Assembly: GCA_025359215.1 (NCBI GenBank)
Contig: JANYHE010000123.1
Location: 62,001 to 126,000, forward strand
Reading direction: 5' to 3'
Length of the DNA stretch: 64,000 nucleotides
From: Hyphomicrobiales bacterium
Lineage (GTDB): Bacteria; Pseudomonadota; Alphaproteobacteria; Rhizobiales; Aestuariivirgaceae
The translations under genes and the position numbers were made by a program. The notes under the pieces are model-generated. The model was not told where the DNA came from. It made no database searches and worked only from the letters and a program-made list of their open reading frames with translations. Shown here piece after piece: positions 53,277-62,839 of this stretch. Every line of letters starts with the position of its first letter. The stretch's first letter is position 1.

Positions 53277-53983
53277 ACCCCGTCTTCCAATCGCAAAAAT
53301 ATAAAGCCTGCGGCTTTCAATTTGAGAATGCCTTCAATCACACCTAGGCCTGCTGGCTTATTGGGCTGGTTCATATGAGCCACAATCACATCGCCATCTT
53401 TAGCTTTAGCAATTGTCCACGCCGACTTCTGCGTGGAAAAGCTCGCACCCCCATCACCCAAAATAGAATAGCCCGCAATCTTCAAATTCATATTCTGGAT
53501 GAGCTTAAGGCTGCTGGATGTATATTGCCCCGTCGCACCGCGAAACCAGCGTGGCTGATGACCGAAAGTTTTCACAATAGCGTCAGCACCGCCTATAACT
53601 TCATCATGCACTGCTTGCGGCGATCCCGCAGCGGCCAAACCAAACACCGACATTGGCACATCCACCGCAGGCCGGTGCATGGCCCCGTGATCTTCAACCT
53701 CAAACAAATCAGGATGCGCCTTTATTTGCTCAACCGCCTTGGCGTTATATTTAAGCCACCGCGCAGTCACAAAAATTGTCGCACGAATATGATTTTCAAT
53801 TAACGCTTGCAAAATCCGTTCATCAGTCTTGCCCATGCAAGCGTCCAAAGTGAGCGCCACATAAGGTCCATGCGATGCGCCGGGTTTAATGGTAAGAAGA
53901 GGCTCAATGAGCGATTGCGCTTGGATTGATTGCACCAAGCCGAATAGTAAAATCAGCGCAGCGCCAAATTTCTTAATTTTCAT
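53273..53983 (-). CDS. Polysaccharide deacetylase-family protein (secreted)
   Basis: [40 protein letters not shown]; signal peptide. Confidence 0.88.
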   Translation of the reverse strand: MKIKKFGAALILLFGLVQSIQAQSLIEPLLTIKPGASHGPYVALTLDACMGKTDERILQALIENHIRATIFVTARWLKYNAKAVEQIKAHPDLFEVEDHGAMHRPAVDVPMSVFGLAAAGSPQAVHDEVIGGADAIVKTFGHQPRWFRGATGQYTSSSLKLIQNMNLKIAGYSILGDGGASFSTQKSAWTIAKAKDGDVIVAHMNQPNKPAGLGVIEGILKLKAAGFIFLRLEDGV

Positions 53984-54093
53984 AGATCAACTCATAAAAG
54001 CAGAATATGAATTAATTGCGGTTTTGCTTTCCAAATATTGACCATCTTGATCCGTTGTCAAACGTGTGTTAATTTTTGTGTAGGAGTTCACAC

Positions 54094-54300
54094 ATGGCAA
54101 CAAATTTGGCAATTGATCCGAACCTAATTGAAGACGTGCTGAAACTCAGCGGTGAACGCACCAAGAAGGCTGCTGTTACTCTGGCTTTGAAAGAGTTTAT
54201 TGCAAGGCGGTGGGTTGAAGAAAATAGTGCAAACATCTCAGCATTCAATGACGAGATTGAAGCGAGGGGTGTATGGTCAGAAACCATGCGCAGCTGGTAA
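54094..54300 (+). CDS. Type II antitoxin: VapB-like N-terminus plus CcdA-like C-terminus
   Basis: MATNLAIDPNLIEDVLKLSGERTKKAAVTLALKEFIARR (VapB-like) followed by RWVEENSANISAFNDEIEARGVWSETMRSW (CcdA-like); overlaps the ccdB start (TAATG). Confidence 0.82.
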   Translation: MATNLAIDPNLIEDVLKLSGERTKKAAVTLALKEFIARRWVEENSANISAFNDEIEARGVWSETMRSW

Positions 54301-54611
54301 TGCGAAAATACGATATTTGTCGCAACACCAATGTGGCCTCACGCAAATTGGTCCCTTTTGTGGTTGTGTTGCAGTCTGATTTATTAAGTGATTTTCAAAC
54401 AGTAATCGTTGCGCCGTTGATGGTTGAAACCATGGCGACTAACATCAGCAGGCTTAATCCTTCTGTCAAAGTTCAAGGCAAGACCTACCGTGTCTCGATG
54501 GTCGAACTGGCGGGCGTATTGCGCAAAAAACTTGGTGAAGTTGTCGCTAATGTTAGCGGTCAACATTCAGAATTTGTTGCGGCGATTGATTTGGTATTTA
54601 CAGGGATATAG
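54300..54611 (+). CDS. CcdB-family toxin
   Basis: MRKYDICRNTN...VVVLQSDLLSDFQTVIVAPL...VQGKTYRVSMVELAGVLRKKLGEVVANVSGQHSEFVAAIDLVFTGI aligns with CcdB. Confidence 0.88.
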   Translation: MRKYDICRNTNVASRKLVPFVVVLQSDLLSDFQTVIVAPLMVETMATNISRLNPSVKVQGKTYRVSMVELAGVLRKKLGEVVANVSGQHSEFVAAIDLVFTGI

Positions 54612-54634
54612 GCAGAAATTTTTTTATTTGATCG

Positions 54635-55942
54635 CTAATTCCCCAAAACCGCCGCCTCAAGAATATCCAAGCCTTCCTTCAGAATCATGTCGCTCGCGGT
54701 GAGTGGCGTGAGCAAGCGCACCGTGTCTGCATAAACGCCGCAAGTTAAAATAAGCAATCCGCGCTCCAAGCACTTTGCAGCCAGTGCCTTGGCGCCACCT
54801 GCGTCAGGCTTGTTGCCGCCATGTTCGGTGACCAGTTCAAAGGCACACATGGCCCCCAGCCCCCGCACATCGCCAATCGGCATTCCCTTCTTTTTTGCTT
54901 TAATGGCGTTGAGGCGTTTCATAATCATTTCGCCTTGCTTCACCGATTTCTCCAGCAGGCCCTCAGTTTCAAAAGCTTCAAACACGCCAAGTGCAGCCGC
55001 ACAGGCAATGGCATTGCCAGCATAAGTGCCGCCAATGCCACCTGGATCGGGCGCATCCATAATCTTGGCCCGGCCTGTGACGGCAGCGAGCGGGAACCCG
55101 CCTGCCAATGATTTGGCTGAAGTCACCAAATCAGGCTCCACACCATAATGTTCCATTGCAAAGAACTTTCCGGTGCGGCCAAAGCCCGATTGAATTTCAT
55201 CGGCAATCAGCAGAATACCATGCTCATCACACAGCGCACGCAAACGCGTCATCAATTCTTGAGGGGCAATATAAAACCCACCTTCGCCTTGCACAGGCTC
55301 AATGATAATGGCAGCCACGCGTTGTGGCTCCACATCACATTTGAACAACAGCTCAATGGCGTGAATGGAATCTTCAACCGAAATGCCCTTATGCGCCACC
55401 GGAAATGGCACATGCCAAATGCCACCGGGCATCGGGCCAAACTTGGCCTTGTAGGGGTGCACCTTACCTGTCAGCGCCATGCCCAAAAGTGTGCGGCCAT
55501 GAAAACCACCATGAAATGCAATCACATCGGAACGGCCAGTATAACAGCGCGCATATTTGATCGCATTTTCAACAGCCTCAGCACCTGTGGTGACGAGAGC
55601 CGATTTCTTTTCACCAGCAATAGGCACAGCAGCATTGAGTTTCTCGCACACTTCAATGAAGGGCTCATAAGGCATGACCATGGCGCAGGTGTGGGTGAAT
55701 TTTTCAAGCTGCTCATACACGCGCTTCATCACCAGTGGATGGCGATGCCCCGTGTTGACGACGGCAATGCCACCGCCAAAATCCACATAGCGATTGCCTT
55801 CAATATCCCAAATTTCGGAATTCTCGGCCTTGGCCGCCATAACAGCAGCCCCCATGCCAATGCCCCGCGAAACAGCTTTGGCGCGGCGTTCCACCCATGC
55901 TTTGTTAGAACCAGCGGGCTGATGATGGACAGGTGCGTTCAT
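54635..55942 (-). CDS. gabT: 4-aminobutyrate--2-oxoglutarate transaminase
   Basis: IAVVNTGHRHP, VIAFHGGFHGRTLLGMALTGKV, LLIADEIQSGFGRTGKFFAMEHYGVEPDLVTSAKSLAGGFPLAAVTG. Confidence 0.95.
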   Translation of the reverse strand: MNAPVHHQPAGSNKAWVERRAKAVSRGIGMGAAVMAAKAENSEIWDIEGNRYVDFGGGIAVVNTGHRHPLVMKRVYEQLEKFTHTCAMVMPYEPFIEVCEKLNAAVPIAGEKKSALVTTGAEAVENAIKYARCYTGRSDVIAFHGGFHGRTLLGMALTGKVHPYKAKFGPMPGGIWHVPFPVAHKGISVEDSIHAIELLFKCDVEPQRVAAIIIEPVQGEGGFYIAPQELMTRLRALCDEHGILLIADEIQSGFGRTGKFFAMEHYGVEPDLVTSAKSLAGGFPLAAVTGRAKIMDAPDPGGIGGTYAGNAIACAAALGVFEAFETEGLLEKSVKQGEMIMKRLNAIKAKKKGMPIGDVRGLGAMCAFELVTEHGGNKPDAGGAKALAAKCLERGLLILTCGVYADTVRLLTPLTASDMILKEGLDILEAAVLGN

Positions 55943-56096
55943 GATAATTCTCCGTAATATGATCTGAGCAACTTAGCCTTGGCCTTGGTATGGGAGCAAT
56001 TGAAATGAATGGGGCCAGATTTCTCAGCATTTCCAAAGATGGATTGGACCAGTTGCGAAGCACCGCACAGTTCTCTAAAAAGCATCCACAATAACA

Positions 56097-56684
56097 ATGG
56101 GAACGCAAAATATGACATCTTCAATTCTTGCCAATCAAATCTGGCAACCTACCCAGTCGCTGTTATCGGTGCGCAATGTTGTGCTTGCCGTTCTTGGCAG
56201 CTTGGTCGTTGCAGTTGCAGCACAAATCAACATTCCAATGGTTCCCGTTCCAATGACACTGCAAACACTGGCGGTGCTTTCAATTGGTGCCGCTTTTGGT
56301 GGGCGTCTTGGGGCCGCAACCTTGGCGCTTTATGCTGTTGAAGGTGCCGCTGGTCTTCCGGTGTTTGCCCAAATGAAAGCGGGCGCTGCCGTTATCGCCG
56401 GGCCAACGGGCGGATACATTGTTGGGTTCATTCTCGCCGCTGCTGTGGTGGGTTATCTCGCTGAGCAAGGCTGGAGCCGCAATTTTGTGAAAATGATTGC
56501 AGCTTCTCTGCTGGGTGCAATTGTTCTTTATGTGCCTGGTCTCGTGTGGTTGCACCAATTTGCAAACGGCTGGGCACAAACATTTGAATGGGGTATCACA
56601 CCTTTCATTTATGGCGATATTTTAAAAGCTGTTATTGCTGCTCTTGGTTTTCAAGCGGCTTGGATGGGCGTCCCCAAGCGCTAA
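56097..56684 (+). CDS. bioY: Biotin transporter BioY
   Basis: AQINIPMVPVPMTLQTLAVLSIGAAFGGRLGAATLALYAVEGAAGLPVFA...GAAVIAGPTGGYIVGFILAAAVVGYLAEQG. Confidence 0.95.
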   Translation: MGTQNMTSSILANQIWQPTQSLLSVRNVVLAVLGSLVVAVAAQINIPMVPVPMTLQTLAVLSIGAAFGGRLGAATLALYAVEGAAGLPVFAQMKAGAAVIAGPTGGYIVGFILAAAVVGYLAEQGWSRNFVKMIAASLLGAIVLYVPGLVWLHQFANGWAQTFEWGITPFIYGDILKAVIAALGFQAAWMGVPKR

Positions 56685-58019
56685 TCACATCGGCTCAAAG
56701 TCACTTGCTCCGCGCACAAATTCATTCAGTGCGGCGGGGCGAGTGGCGGGCGGTTCGCGGCGCAAGTTGCAATTCTTGATGTCGCACAGCCGACACGTGG
56801 GGCCGAGAGGCCGCGTGGCACTGGATGTATAATTTGTTTTGGCCGTTTGATCGGGCGTAAAAACAATTCCGTTCATGCGGTTATTTTCGAGCACCGCCAC
56901 CATCATAACAGTGTTGCCATCATTATTTTTAAGGCTGACAGTTTTGATGTGATCTGCGCGATCAAAAAGAGGCAGCTGCCCACACAGGCTTCCTGACTGT
57001 GGCAGATGAAAACCAAGTGGCCCAAATTTTTCAATCACTGCGCCTGAAATATCGAGGCTCAAAAATCCAAGACCGAATGTCATTGCCATTCGTTTTGCGC
57101 AGTTCAAACGGCTCACACTGAACCGCAAGGCCAATGCGCCGATATCATAATGCAAATCTTCCGACGAAGACTTGAACCGCGCCGCCGGACACAAAATAGC
57201 CAATGCCAGCACGAGCCCCAGCTCCTGTCGCAACAGACGACAGCTTTCAGCCTGCTTGGCAAATGGTGATGAAGTGACAATCTCTTCAATTGCCGTGCGG
57301 CCTTCCAATTGAGCCACCAGCAAAGCCACCTCCCAAAGTCGTTGTGGGGCATTGAGCTTTTCAGAAATCAGCAAGCGTTGGGAATGGCGGTCATAACGCG
57401 CTCTGTCATGTCCCATAATGTCTGCGGGAATGATGCGCACATCAATTCCAGAGTGGGCCCGCAGCCTCGTTTTCAGGCCTGCCACCGGGTCATCTTTTGG
57501 CGAAAGTTCATACCAAATTTCTTCCGCCAAAGCTTCCAGTGAAGCAAAACTTATCTGTTGCTGCACAAAATGGCGCACGGCATCAAATGGAATTTCAGTT
57601 TGCATGGGCGCACCCAAAGCCATGTTCTTTGAAAGATCACCCAGACGCTTTAAGACTTCTCGATAAGCCTGATAAAGTTTAACCGTGGCGCCCACGAGAT
57701 TTGGAGCCACTAAAGCAGCCTCCTGCAATTCTGTGATAGCTGGAATTTCGCCCGCCAATAGCGGATCAGCGATCACCTCTTTTAACTCTGCCAACTTATC
57801 ACCTAACACAGGTGCCGAAGCGAGCTCAGCAATATCCACCCCATGTTGCGCGTTGAGTTTGATTAAAAGCTGAGCGGTGATCGGCCGCTGGTCGCGCTCA
57901 ATCAAATTGAGGTAGCTTGGCGAAATACCCAGGCTTTCAGCCAACGCCACTTGGCTAAATTCTAACCGATTGCGGATGCGCCTAAGCCGCGCTCCGGCAA
58001 ATATCTTGCTTCCAGACAT
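56685..58019 (-). CDS. ScfR/RamB/PccR-type short-chain acyl-CoA responsive regulator
   Basis: N-terminal XRE HTH ([40 protein letters not shown]), DUF2083-type C-terminus with [16 protein letters not shown] cysteines; divergent from aceA. Confidence 0.9.
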   Translation of the reverse strand: MSGSKIFAGARLRRIRNRLEFSQVALAESLGISPSYLNLIERDQRPITAQLLIKLNAQHGVDIAELASAPVLGDKLAELKEVIADPLLAGEIPAITELQEAALVAPNLVGATVKLYQAYREVLKRLGDLSKNMALGAPMQTEIPFDAVRHFVQQQISFASLEALAEEIWYELSPKDDPVAGLKTRLRAHSGIDVRIIPADIMGHDRARYDRHSQRLLISEKLNAPQRLWEVALLVAQLEGRTAIEEIVTSSPFAKQAESCRLLRQELGLVLALAILCPAARFKSSSEDLHYDIGALALRFSVSRLNCAKRMAMTFGLGFLSLDISGAVIEKFGPLGFHLPQSGSLCGQLPLFDRADHIKTVSLKNNDGNTVMMVAVLENNRMNGIVFTPDQTAKTNYTSSATRPLGPTCRLCDIKNCNLRREPPATRPAALNEFVRGASDFEPM

Positions 58020-58020
58020 A

Positions 58021-58058
58021 TTTACAATCTTTACAAATTATCGAATATATATTTACAA
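58021..58058. promoter_or_regulatory. Triple TTTACAA motif in scfR-like/aceA intergenic region
   Basis: TTTACAA at 58021, 58030 and 58052, immediately upstream of the regulator start and divergent from aceA. Confidence 0.6.
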
Positions 58059-58139
58059 AAACTAACACATTATCTTGAACTTATTAGCAATTGCGGCAAT
58101 GCAATGCAAATATTAGTCATGGATTTACAGGAGTACACC

Positions 58140-59417
58140 ATGATTAATTTCGACGCCATAACCCCCTCTGCACCAAAAGGCCGCTTTGACGGCATTTTGC
58201 GGAATTATTCGGTGGCCGATGTGCAGCGCCTGCGCGGCTCCACCCAAATTCGCCACACACTGGCGGAAAATGGAGCAAACCGTTTGTGGTCACTCCTGAA
58301 AGAGGAACCGTTCATCAATGCCCTCGGTGCGCTGTCTGGCAACCAAGCCATGCAAATGGTGCGCGCTGGCTTGAAGGCGATTTATCTTTCCGGTTGGCAA
58401 GTGGCGGCTGATGCCAATGTTGCGGGCGGCATGTATCCCGACCAATCCCTGTATCCCGCCAACTCTGGCCCGGAACTGGCCAAGAAAATCAACAAGACCT
58501 TGCAACGCGCCGACCAGATTGAACACGCCGAAGGTAAAATGTCGGTTGAAAATTGGTTTGCCCCCATCGTGGCTGATGCCGAGGCAGGCTTCGGTGGTCC
58601 GCTCAATGCCTTTGAAATCATGAAAGCCTATATCGAGGCTGGCGTTGCGGCAGTTCACTTCGAAGACCAACTCGCCTCTGAAAAAAAATGTGGCCACTTG
58701 GGCGGCAAAGTGTTGATCCCCACTTCGGCACACATTCGCAATCTTGTTGCAGCGCGTTTAGCGGCCGACGTGATGGGTGTGCCCACTTTGATCGTGGCCC
58801 GCACGGATGCCGAAGCGGCCAAGCTTCTCACGTCTGATATTGATGAGCGTGATAAGCCTTTTGTGATGTTCGGTGAACGCACAAGCGAAGGCTTTTATCA
58901 CGTGCAAAACGGAATTGAGCCCTGCATCGCAAGAGCCATTGCCTATGCGCCCTATGCTGATTTGATTTGGTGTGAAACTTCAACGCCAGATTTGGCCCAA
59001 GCCAAGAAATTCGCCGAAGCTGTGCGCAAAGTTCACCCCAACAAAATGCTCGCCTATAATTGTTCACCCAGCTTCAATTGGAAAAAGAAACTGGATGATG
59101 CCACCATCGCAAAGTTCCAAAAGGAACTGGGTGCCATGGGCTATAAATTCCAGTTCATCACGCTGGCGGGTTTCCATCAATTAAACTTTGGCATGTATGA
59201 ATTGGCCAAGGGCTATCAAGCCACGCAGATGACAGCCTATTCAAAATTACAAGAAGCCGAATTCGCAGCCGAGGCCATGGGCTACACAGCAACGCGCCAC
59301 CAGCGTGAAGTGGGCACGGGATATTTTGATGCCGTGGCAACGATCATCGGTGGCGGGCAATCATCAACCACAGCCATGCATGAATCAACTGAAACTGCCC
59401 AATTCCAAGCTGCATAG
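58140..59417 (+). CDS. aceA: Isocitrate lyase
   Basis: [62 protein letters not shown] (KKCGH catalytic motif). Confidence 0.97.
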   Translation: MINFDAITPSAPKGRFDGILRNYSVADVQRLRGSTQIRHTLAENGANRLWSLLKEEPFINALGALSGNQAMQMVRAGLKAIYLSGWQVAADANVAGGMYPDQSLYPANSGPELAKKINKTLQRADQIEHAEGKMSVENWFAPIVADAEAGFGGPLNAFEIMKAYIEAGVAAVHFEDQLASEKKCGHLGGKVLIPTSAHIRNLVAARLAADVMGVPTLIVARTDAEAAKLLTSDIDERDKPFVMFGERTSEGFYHVQNGIEPCIARAIAYAPYADLIWCETSTPDLAQAKKFAEAVRKVHPNKMLAYNCSPSFNWKKKLDDATIAKFQKELGAMGYKFQFITLAGFHQLNFGMYELAKGYQATQMTAYSKLQEAEFAAEAMGYTATRHQREVGTGYFDAVATIIGGGQSSTTAMHESTETAQFQAA

Positions 59418-59426
59418 GAGATTGAA

Positions 59427-59663
59427 ATGTTACAAACACATGTAAAAGATCGTGCCGTTGCTCAAAGTTCTGAGATGAGTGAGCGCCAAAAACTGGCCAT
59501 AAATAGGTTGGCTAACGAACTTCACCGTTTGAACAACGCTGTTATCGCGGCCGTTGAGTCTGGAATTTCGGTTGAGCTGCAGCGCGGAGCGAGGCACCAT
59601 GCCGAAGGCGGCTATTGGGGCGATCTGATGATTCCCATTGTCGTTAAACAAGCGCCACAATGA
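59427..59663 (+). CDS. Hypothetical small protein downstream of aceA
   Basis: 78 aa, 9 bp after the aceA stop; coding-like composition. Confidence 0.7.
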   Translation: MLQTHVKDRAVAQSSEMSERQKLAINRLANELHRLNNAVIAAVESGISVELQRGARHHAEGGYWGDLMIPIVVKQAPQ

Positions 59664-59687
59664 CGCGATTATTTCGCAAATAGGTGA

Positions 59688-59716
59688 TTGCCCACGCCCC
59701 TTTTAGCAGCTATAGC
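59688..59716 (+). promoter_or_regulatory. Putative sigma70-type promoter of tRNA-Gln
   Basis: TTGCCC-N17-TATAGC ending 10 nt before the tRNA 5' end. Confidence 0.55.
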
Positions 59717-59726
59717 AGCCGCCAAT

Positions 59727-59801
59727 TGGGGCGTCGCCAAGCGGTAAGGCACCGGATTTTGATTCCGGCATTCGGAGGTTCGATCCCTCCCGCCCCAGCC
59801 A
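59727..59801 (+). tRNA. tRNA-Gln (anticodon TTG)
   Basis: TGGGGCG acceptor pairing with CGCCCCA, anticodon stem CCGGA-TTTTGAT-TCCGG (TTG), T-arm GGTTCGATCCC, encoded CCA. Confidence 0.95.
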
Positions 59802-59807
59802 ATCACT

Positions 59808-61736
59808 TTATGTCCAAGCGGCAACGTTTTGGGGCTTCACAGCGGCGGAGCCCAGAACAAGTTTCGCACCTTTTGGAACTTTCCAAGATTTTGTGCCGTA
59901 GTTGAATGCAAATGTGAGATTGCCGCATGTGCGCAAGCGAATGTGCTCAGGCAACTTTACAGTTTTCAGTTTGGCCTTGCGGCAGAGCACTTGCATAATA
60001 TCGTGCAACAAATCAGCGTCGGGCCAGCACGCTAAGTAGTGGTGCTGCCCTGATGCAATTAATGCTGCCTCTTTGTTTGCAAACCGCGCCAAAATTTGCT
60101 CGGACGTTTCAACATGTTCGCGCCAGCGCGAAGCTGTTCCTGAAACCTTGCCAGATACCGTGTCGTTTAATCCCGGCCGCAAAGATGCAATTTGTGTGAC
60201 GCGCATATTGAGCAGGCCACGCAAAGGTCCGGGGGCTAATCCATCAGGAATTGCAAAATGCCTCGTTTTTGAACCCGTTCGTGGCCCGTAAAAAACCACA
60301 CCCTTGGCTTTCTCGAAGGCTCTTAAAGCTTGATCGGAAATGTGAGGCAAAGACGGGACAAGAACCAAATCATAGTTTTTGAGTGAATGCCCGGGGGGCA
60401 CAAAATCAACATTGAGCCCAAGGCTCCTCACTGCTTCATACCAACGGAAAACCAGTTCATGATAACGGAAGTCTTGCCCCTGCGGTTGAATGCGGGTGAT
60501 CCATGAGGCTTCGTAGTCATAAACGATGGCAACGGGGGCCTGCTCAAATTTGGGCAGTTTGCCAATCTTTTTAAGCTCAGTGCCAACAGCCGCCGCTTCT
60601 GTTCCGCCCGCCGATAAGTCTGAAAGACCCGCCATATTGAGGCCAGCATGCATTTGCTCCTGGGCAAATGGCGCCTGACGCCACCGGAAATAGCTCACAA
60701 CTTCGGCCCCATGCGCCAAGGCTTCCCACGTCCACAATCGCACCATTCCGGGTTTTGGAACAGGGTTCCAAGGCGCCCAATTCACTGGCCCCGGCTGCTG
60801 CTCCATCACCCAAAATCGACCACGGCCAACGCCGCGATAAAGATCATGGTGAAACGGCGCAATGTCTGGATGCGAAGTCTCCGCCCATTTGATGTGATCT
60901 TGTTCTGAAAAAGGAAACTGCTCGGCAAAACCCAGTGGATAAGAATCATGCGAGGCAAAGTCGAGATTTTCTCCAAGTTTCCAATGATCAAATTCATTGA
61001 AAAAGCCCATAAAATTATGGGTCACCCAGCGCCCTGGAGAGTGCTTGCGGATAATATCGCATTGCATCTTGTCATAGGCCGCCACTTGGCCCGATTGAAA
61101 CCGCCAGAAATCGAGGCGCGCTGCCGGATTGGTTTCGGTGACTGTGAGATGAGGCAATGAAATTTGATCAAAATTCGAAACCTCCATCGACCAAAACACA
61201 TTGCCCCACGCTTCGTTTAATTGATCGGTGGTTTGATAAGTTTTTCGCAGCCAGTTTTGAAAGGCCTTCAGGTCCTCTGCACCCCACGACAAAACTGTGA
61301 GGTGGCAGCCATATTCATTATCTGTTTGCCATCCTGCAAGGGCAGGATGATTGCCATAACGCTTGGCTAAAACCTCAACAATGCGTGATGATTCTTTGTG
61401 ATAGGTCTCAGAAGAAAAAGAATAGTGCCGCCGCGAACCAAACCCGCGTGGCTGTCCGCGTTCATCCACAGGAGCAATATCAGGGTGTTCATCCATCAGC
61501 CATTTGGGCGGCGTTGCTGTGGGTGTGCCAAGAACTACTTTCAGACCCGCTTTGCCCAAAACTTCTATGGCACGATCAAGCCACTCAAAATCATAAAAAC
61601 CGCGCGAAGGCTCCATCCGCGACCAAGCAAATTCACCAATGCGAACGAAACGAATGCCCATTTCAAACATTCGCTTGGCATCATCGGCCCACCAGCTTTC
61701 TGGCCAGTGTTCTGGATAATAGCAAACCCCCAACAT
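59808..61736 (-). CDS. Beta-galactosidase, GH42
   Basis: MLGVCYYPEHWPESWWADDAKRMFEMGIRFVRIGEFAWSRMEPSRGFYDFEWLD, WQTDNEYGCHLT, WVMEQQPGPVNWAPWNP. Confidence 0.96.
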   Translation of the reverse strand: MLGVCYYPEHWPESWWADDAKRMFEMGIRFVRIGEFAWSRMEPSRGFYDFEWLDRAIEVLGKAGLKVVLGTPTATPPKWLMDEHPDIAPVDERGQPRGFGSRRHYSFSSETYHKESSRIVEVLAKRYGNHPALAGWQTDNEYGCHLTVLSWGAEDLKAFQNWLRKTYQTTDQLNEAWGNVFWSMEVSNFDQISLPHLTVTETNPAARLDFWRFQSGQVAAYDKMQCDIIRKHSPGRWVTHNFMGFFNEFDHWKLGENLDFASHDSYPLGFAEQFPFSEQDHIKWAETSHPDIAPFHHDLYRGVGRGRFWVMEQQPGPVNWAPWNPVPKPGMVRLWTWEALAHGAEVVSYFRWRQAPFAQEQMHAGLNMAGLSDLSAGGTEAAAVGTELKKIGKLPKFEQAPVAIVYDYEASWITRIQPQGQDFRYHELVFRWYEAVRSLGLNVDFVPPGHSLKNYDLVLVPSLPHISDQALRAFEKAKGVVFYGPRTGSKTRHFAIPDGLAPGPLRGLLNMRVTQIASLRPGLNDTVSGKVSGTASRWREHVETSEQILARFANKEAALIASGQHHYLACWPDADLLHDIMQVLCRKAKLKTVKLPEHIRLRTCGNLTFAFNYGTKSWKVPKGAKLVLGSAAVKPQNVAAWT

Positions 61737-62836
61737 TATTTTGAAAGGTCCCCGTTCAGAATGGTTTTGCCAGTGCCGTCAAACAAATGACAAGCTTTGG
61801 CTGGCACACCAAATTTGATGTGCGCGCCCGATTTTGCTGTGGTTAGGCCATCAGCTTTGACAGATAAATCTGTGCCATCAGCCAAACTGGCATAGAACAT
61901 GGTTTCAGAACCCAAATATTCGGCAATGCGCAGAGTGCCTTTCATCTCGCCATCGTTTTTTGTACCGATGGTGATGTGCTCAGGACGAATACCCAATGTT
62001 ATGGCTTGGCCATCACTGACTTTTTTACCTTGATCATCCAAAGTAATTTTCGAACCATCATTTAAACTGACAGCAATTTTTCCACCGCGAGCAGGGGAGG
62101 CGGTTCCTTTTACAAAATTCATTTTTGGCGAACCGATAAAGCCAGCCACAAACACATTATTGGGGCGATGATAAAGCTCTAATGGCGATCCCACCTGCTC
62201 CACAAGTCCAGCATGAAGCACCACAATCTTATCAGCCATAGTCATGGCTTCAACTTGATCATGGGTGACATAAATCATGGTGGATTTTAAATCTTGGTGC
62301 AGCTTTGTAATTTCGATGCGCATTTGAACGCGCAAATTCGCATCCAGGTTTGAAAGCGGCTCATCAAACAAAAAAACCTCAGGCTCACGCACAATGGCAC
62401 GGCCAATGGCCACGCGTTGCCGTTGTCCGCCTGAAAGTTGTGAAGGCTTGCGGTCAAGCAAGGTATCAAGCTGCAACATATCCGTTGCCACCTTCACCCG
62501 TGCTGCAATTTGATCAGCGGGCATTTTTGCCATGCGCATACCAAAGGAAATATTTTCTTTCACAGTCATGTGCGGGTAAAGCGCATAAGATTGGAACACC
62601 ATCGCAACACCACGGTCAGCCGACTGAACATCCGCCATTTCCTGGCCGCCGATTTGCAATGTGCCAGAGGTGATATCTTCAAGACCTGCAATCATGCGCA
62701 GCAATGTCGATTTACCGCAGCCAGACGGACCGACGAAAACACAAAATTCGCCATCAGCAATATTCAGATCAACGCCTTTGATGATTTCGACCGAACCGAA
62801 ACTTTTTCTCACATTTTTGAGTGTGACTTGCGCCAT
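61736..62836 (-). CDS. Sugar ABC transporter ATP-binding protein (MalK/UgpC-type)
   Basis: VFVGPSGCGKSTLLRMIAGLEDITSG, LSGGQRQRVAIGRAIVREPEVFLFDEPLSNLDANLR, C-terminal TOBE. Confidence 0.96.
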   Translation of the reverse strand: MAQVTLKNVRKSFGSVEIIKGVDLNIADGEFCVFVGPSGCGKSTLLRMIAGLEDITSGTLQIGGQEMADVQSADRGVAMVFQSYALYPHMTVKENISFGMRMAKMPADQIAARVKVATDMLQLDTLLDRKPSQLSGGQRQRVAIGRAIVREPEVFLFDEPLSNLDANLRVQMRIEITKLHQDLKSTMIYVTHDQVEAMTMADKIVVLHAGLVEQVGSPLELYHRPNNVFVAGFIGSPKMNFVKGTASPARGGKIAVSLNDGSKITLDDQGKKVSDGQAITLGIRPEHITIGTKNDGEMKGTLRIAEYLGSETMFYASLADGTDLSVKADGLTTAKSGAHIKFGVPAKACHLFDGTGKTILNGDLSK

Positions 62837-62839
62837 GAT

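Noticed and set aside
55148-55957. 269-aa plus-strand ORF
   Set aside because: Complete antisense of gabT; His/Asn-rich composition is an artefact of the opposite frame.
55943-56096. Search for a BioR box (TTATnnATAA) upstream of bioY
   Set aside because: No convincing match seen.
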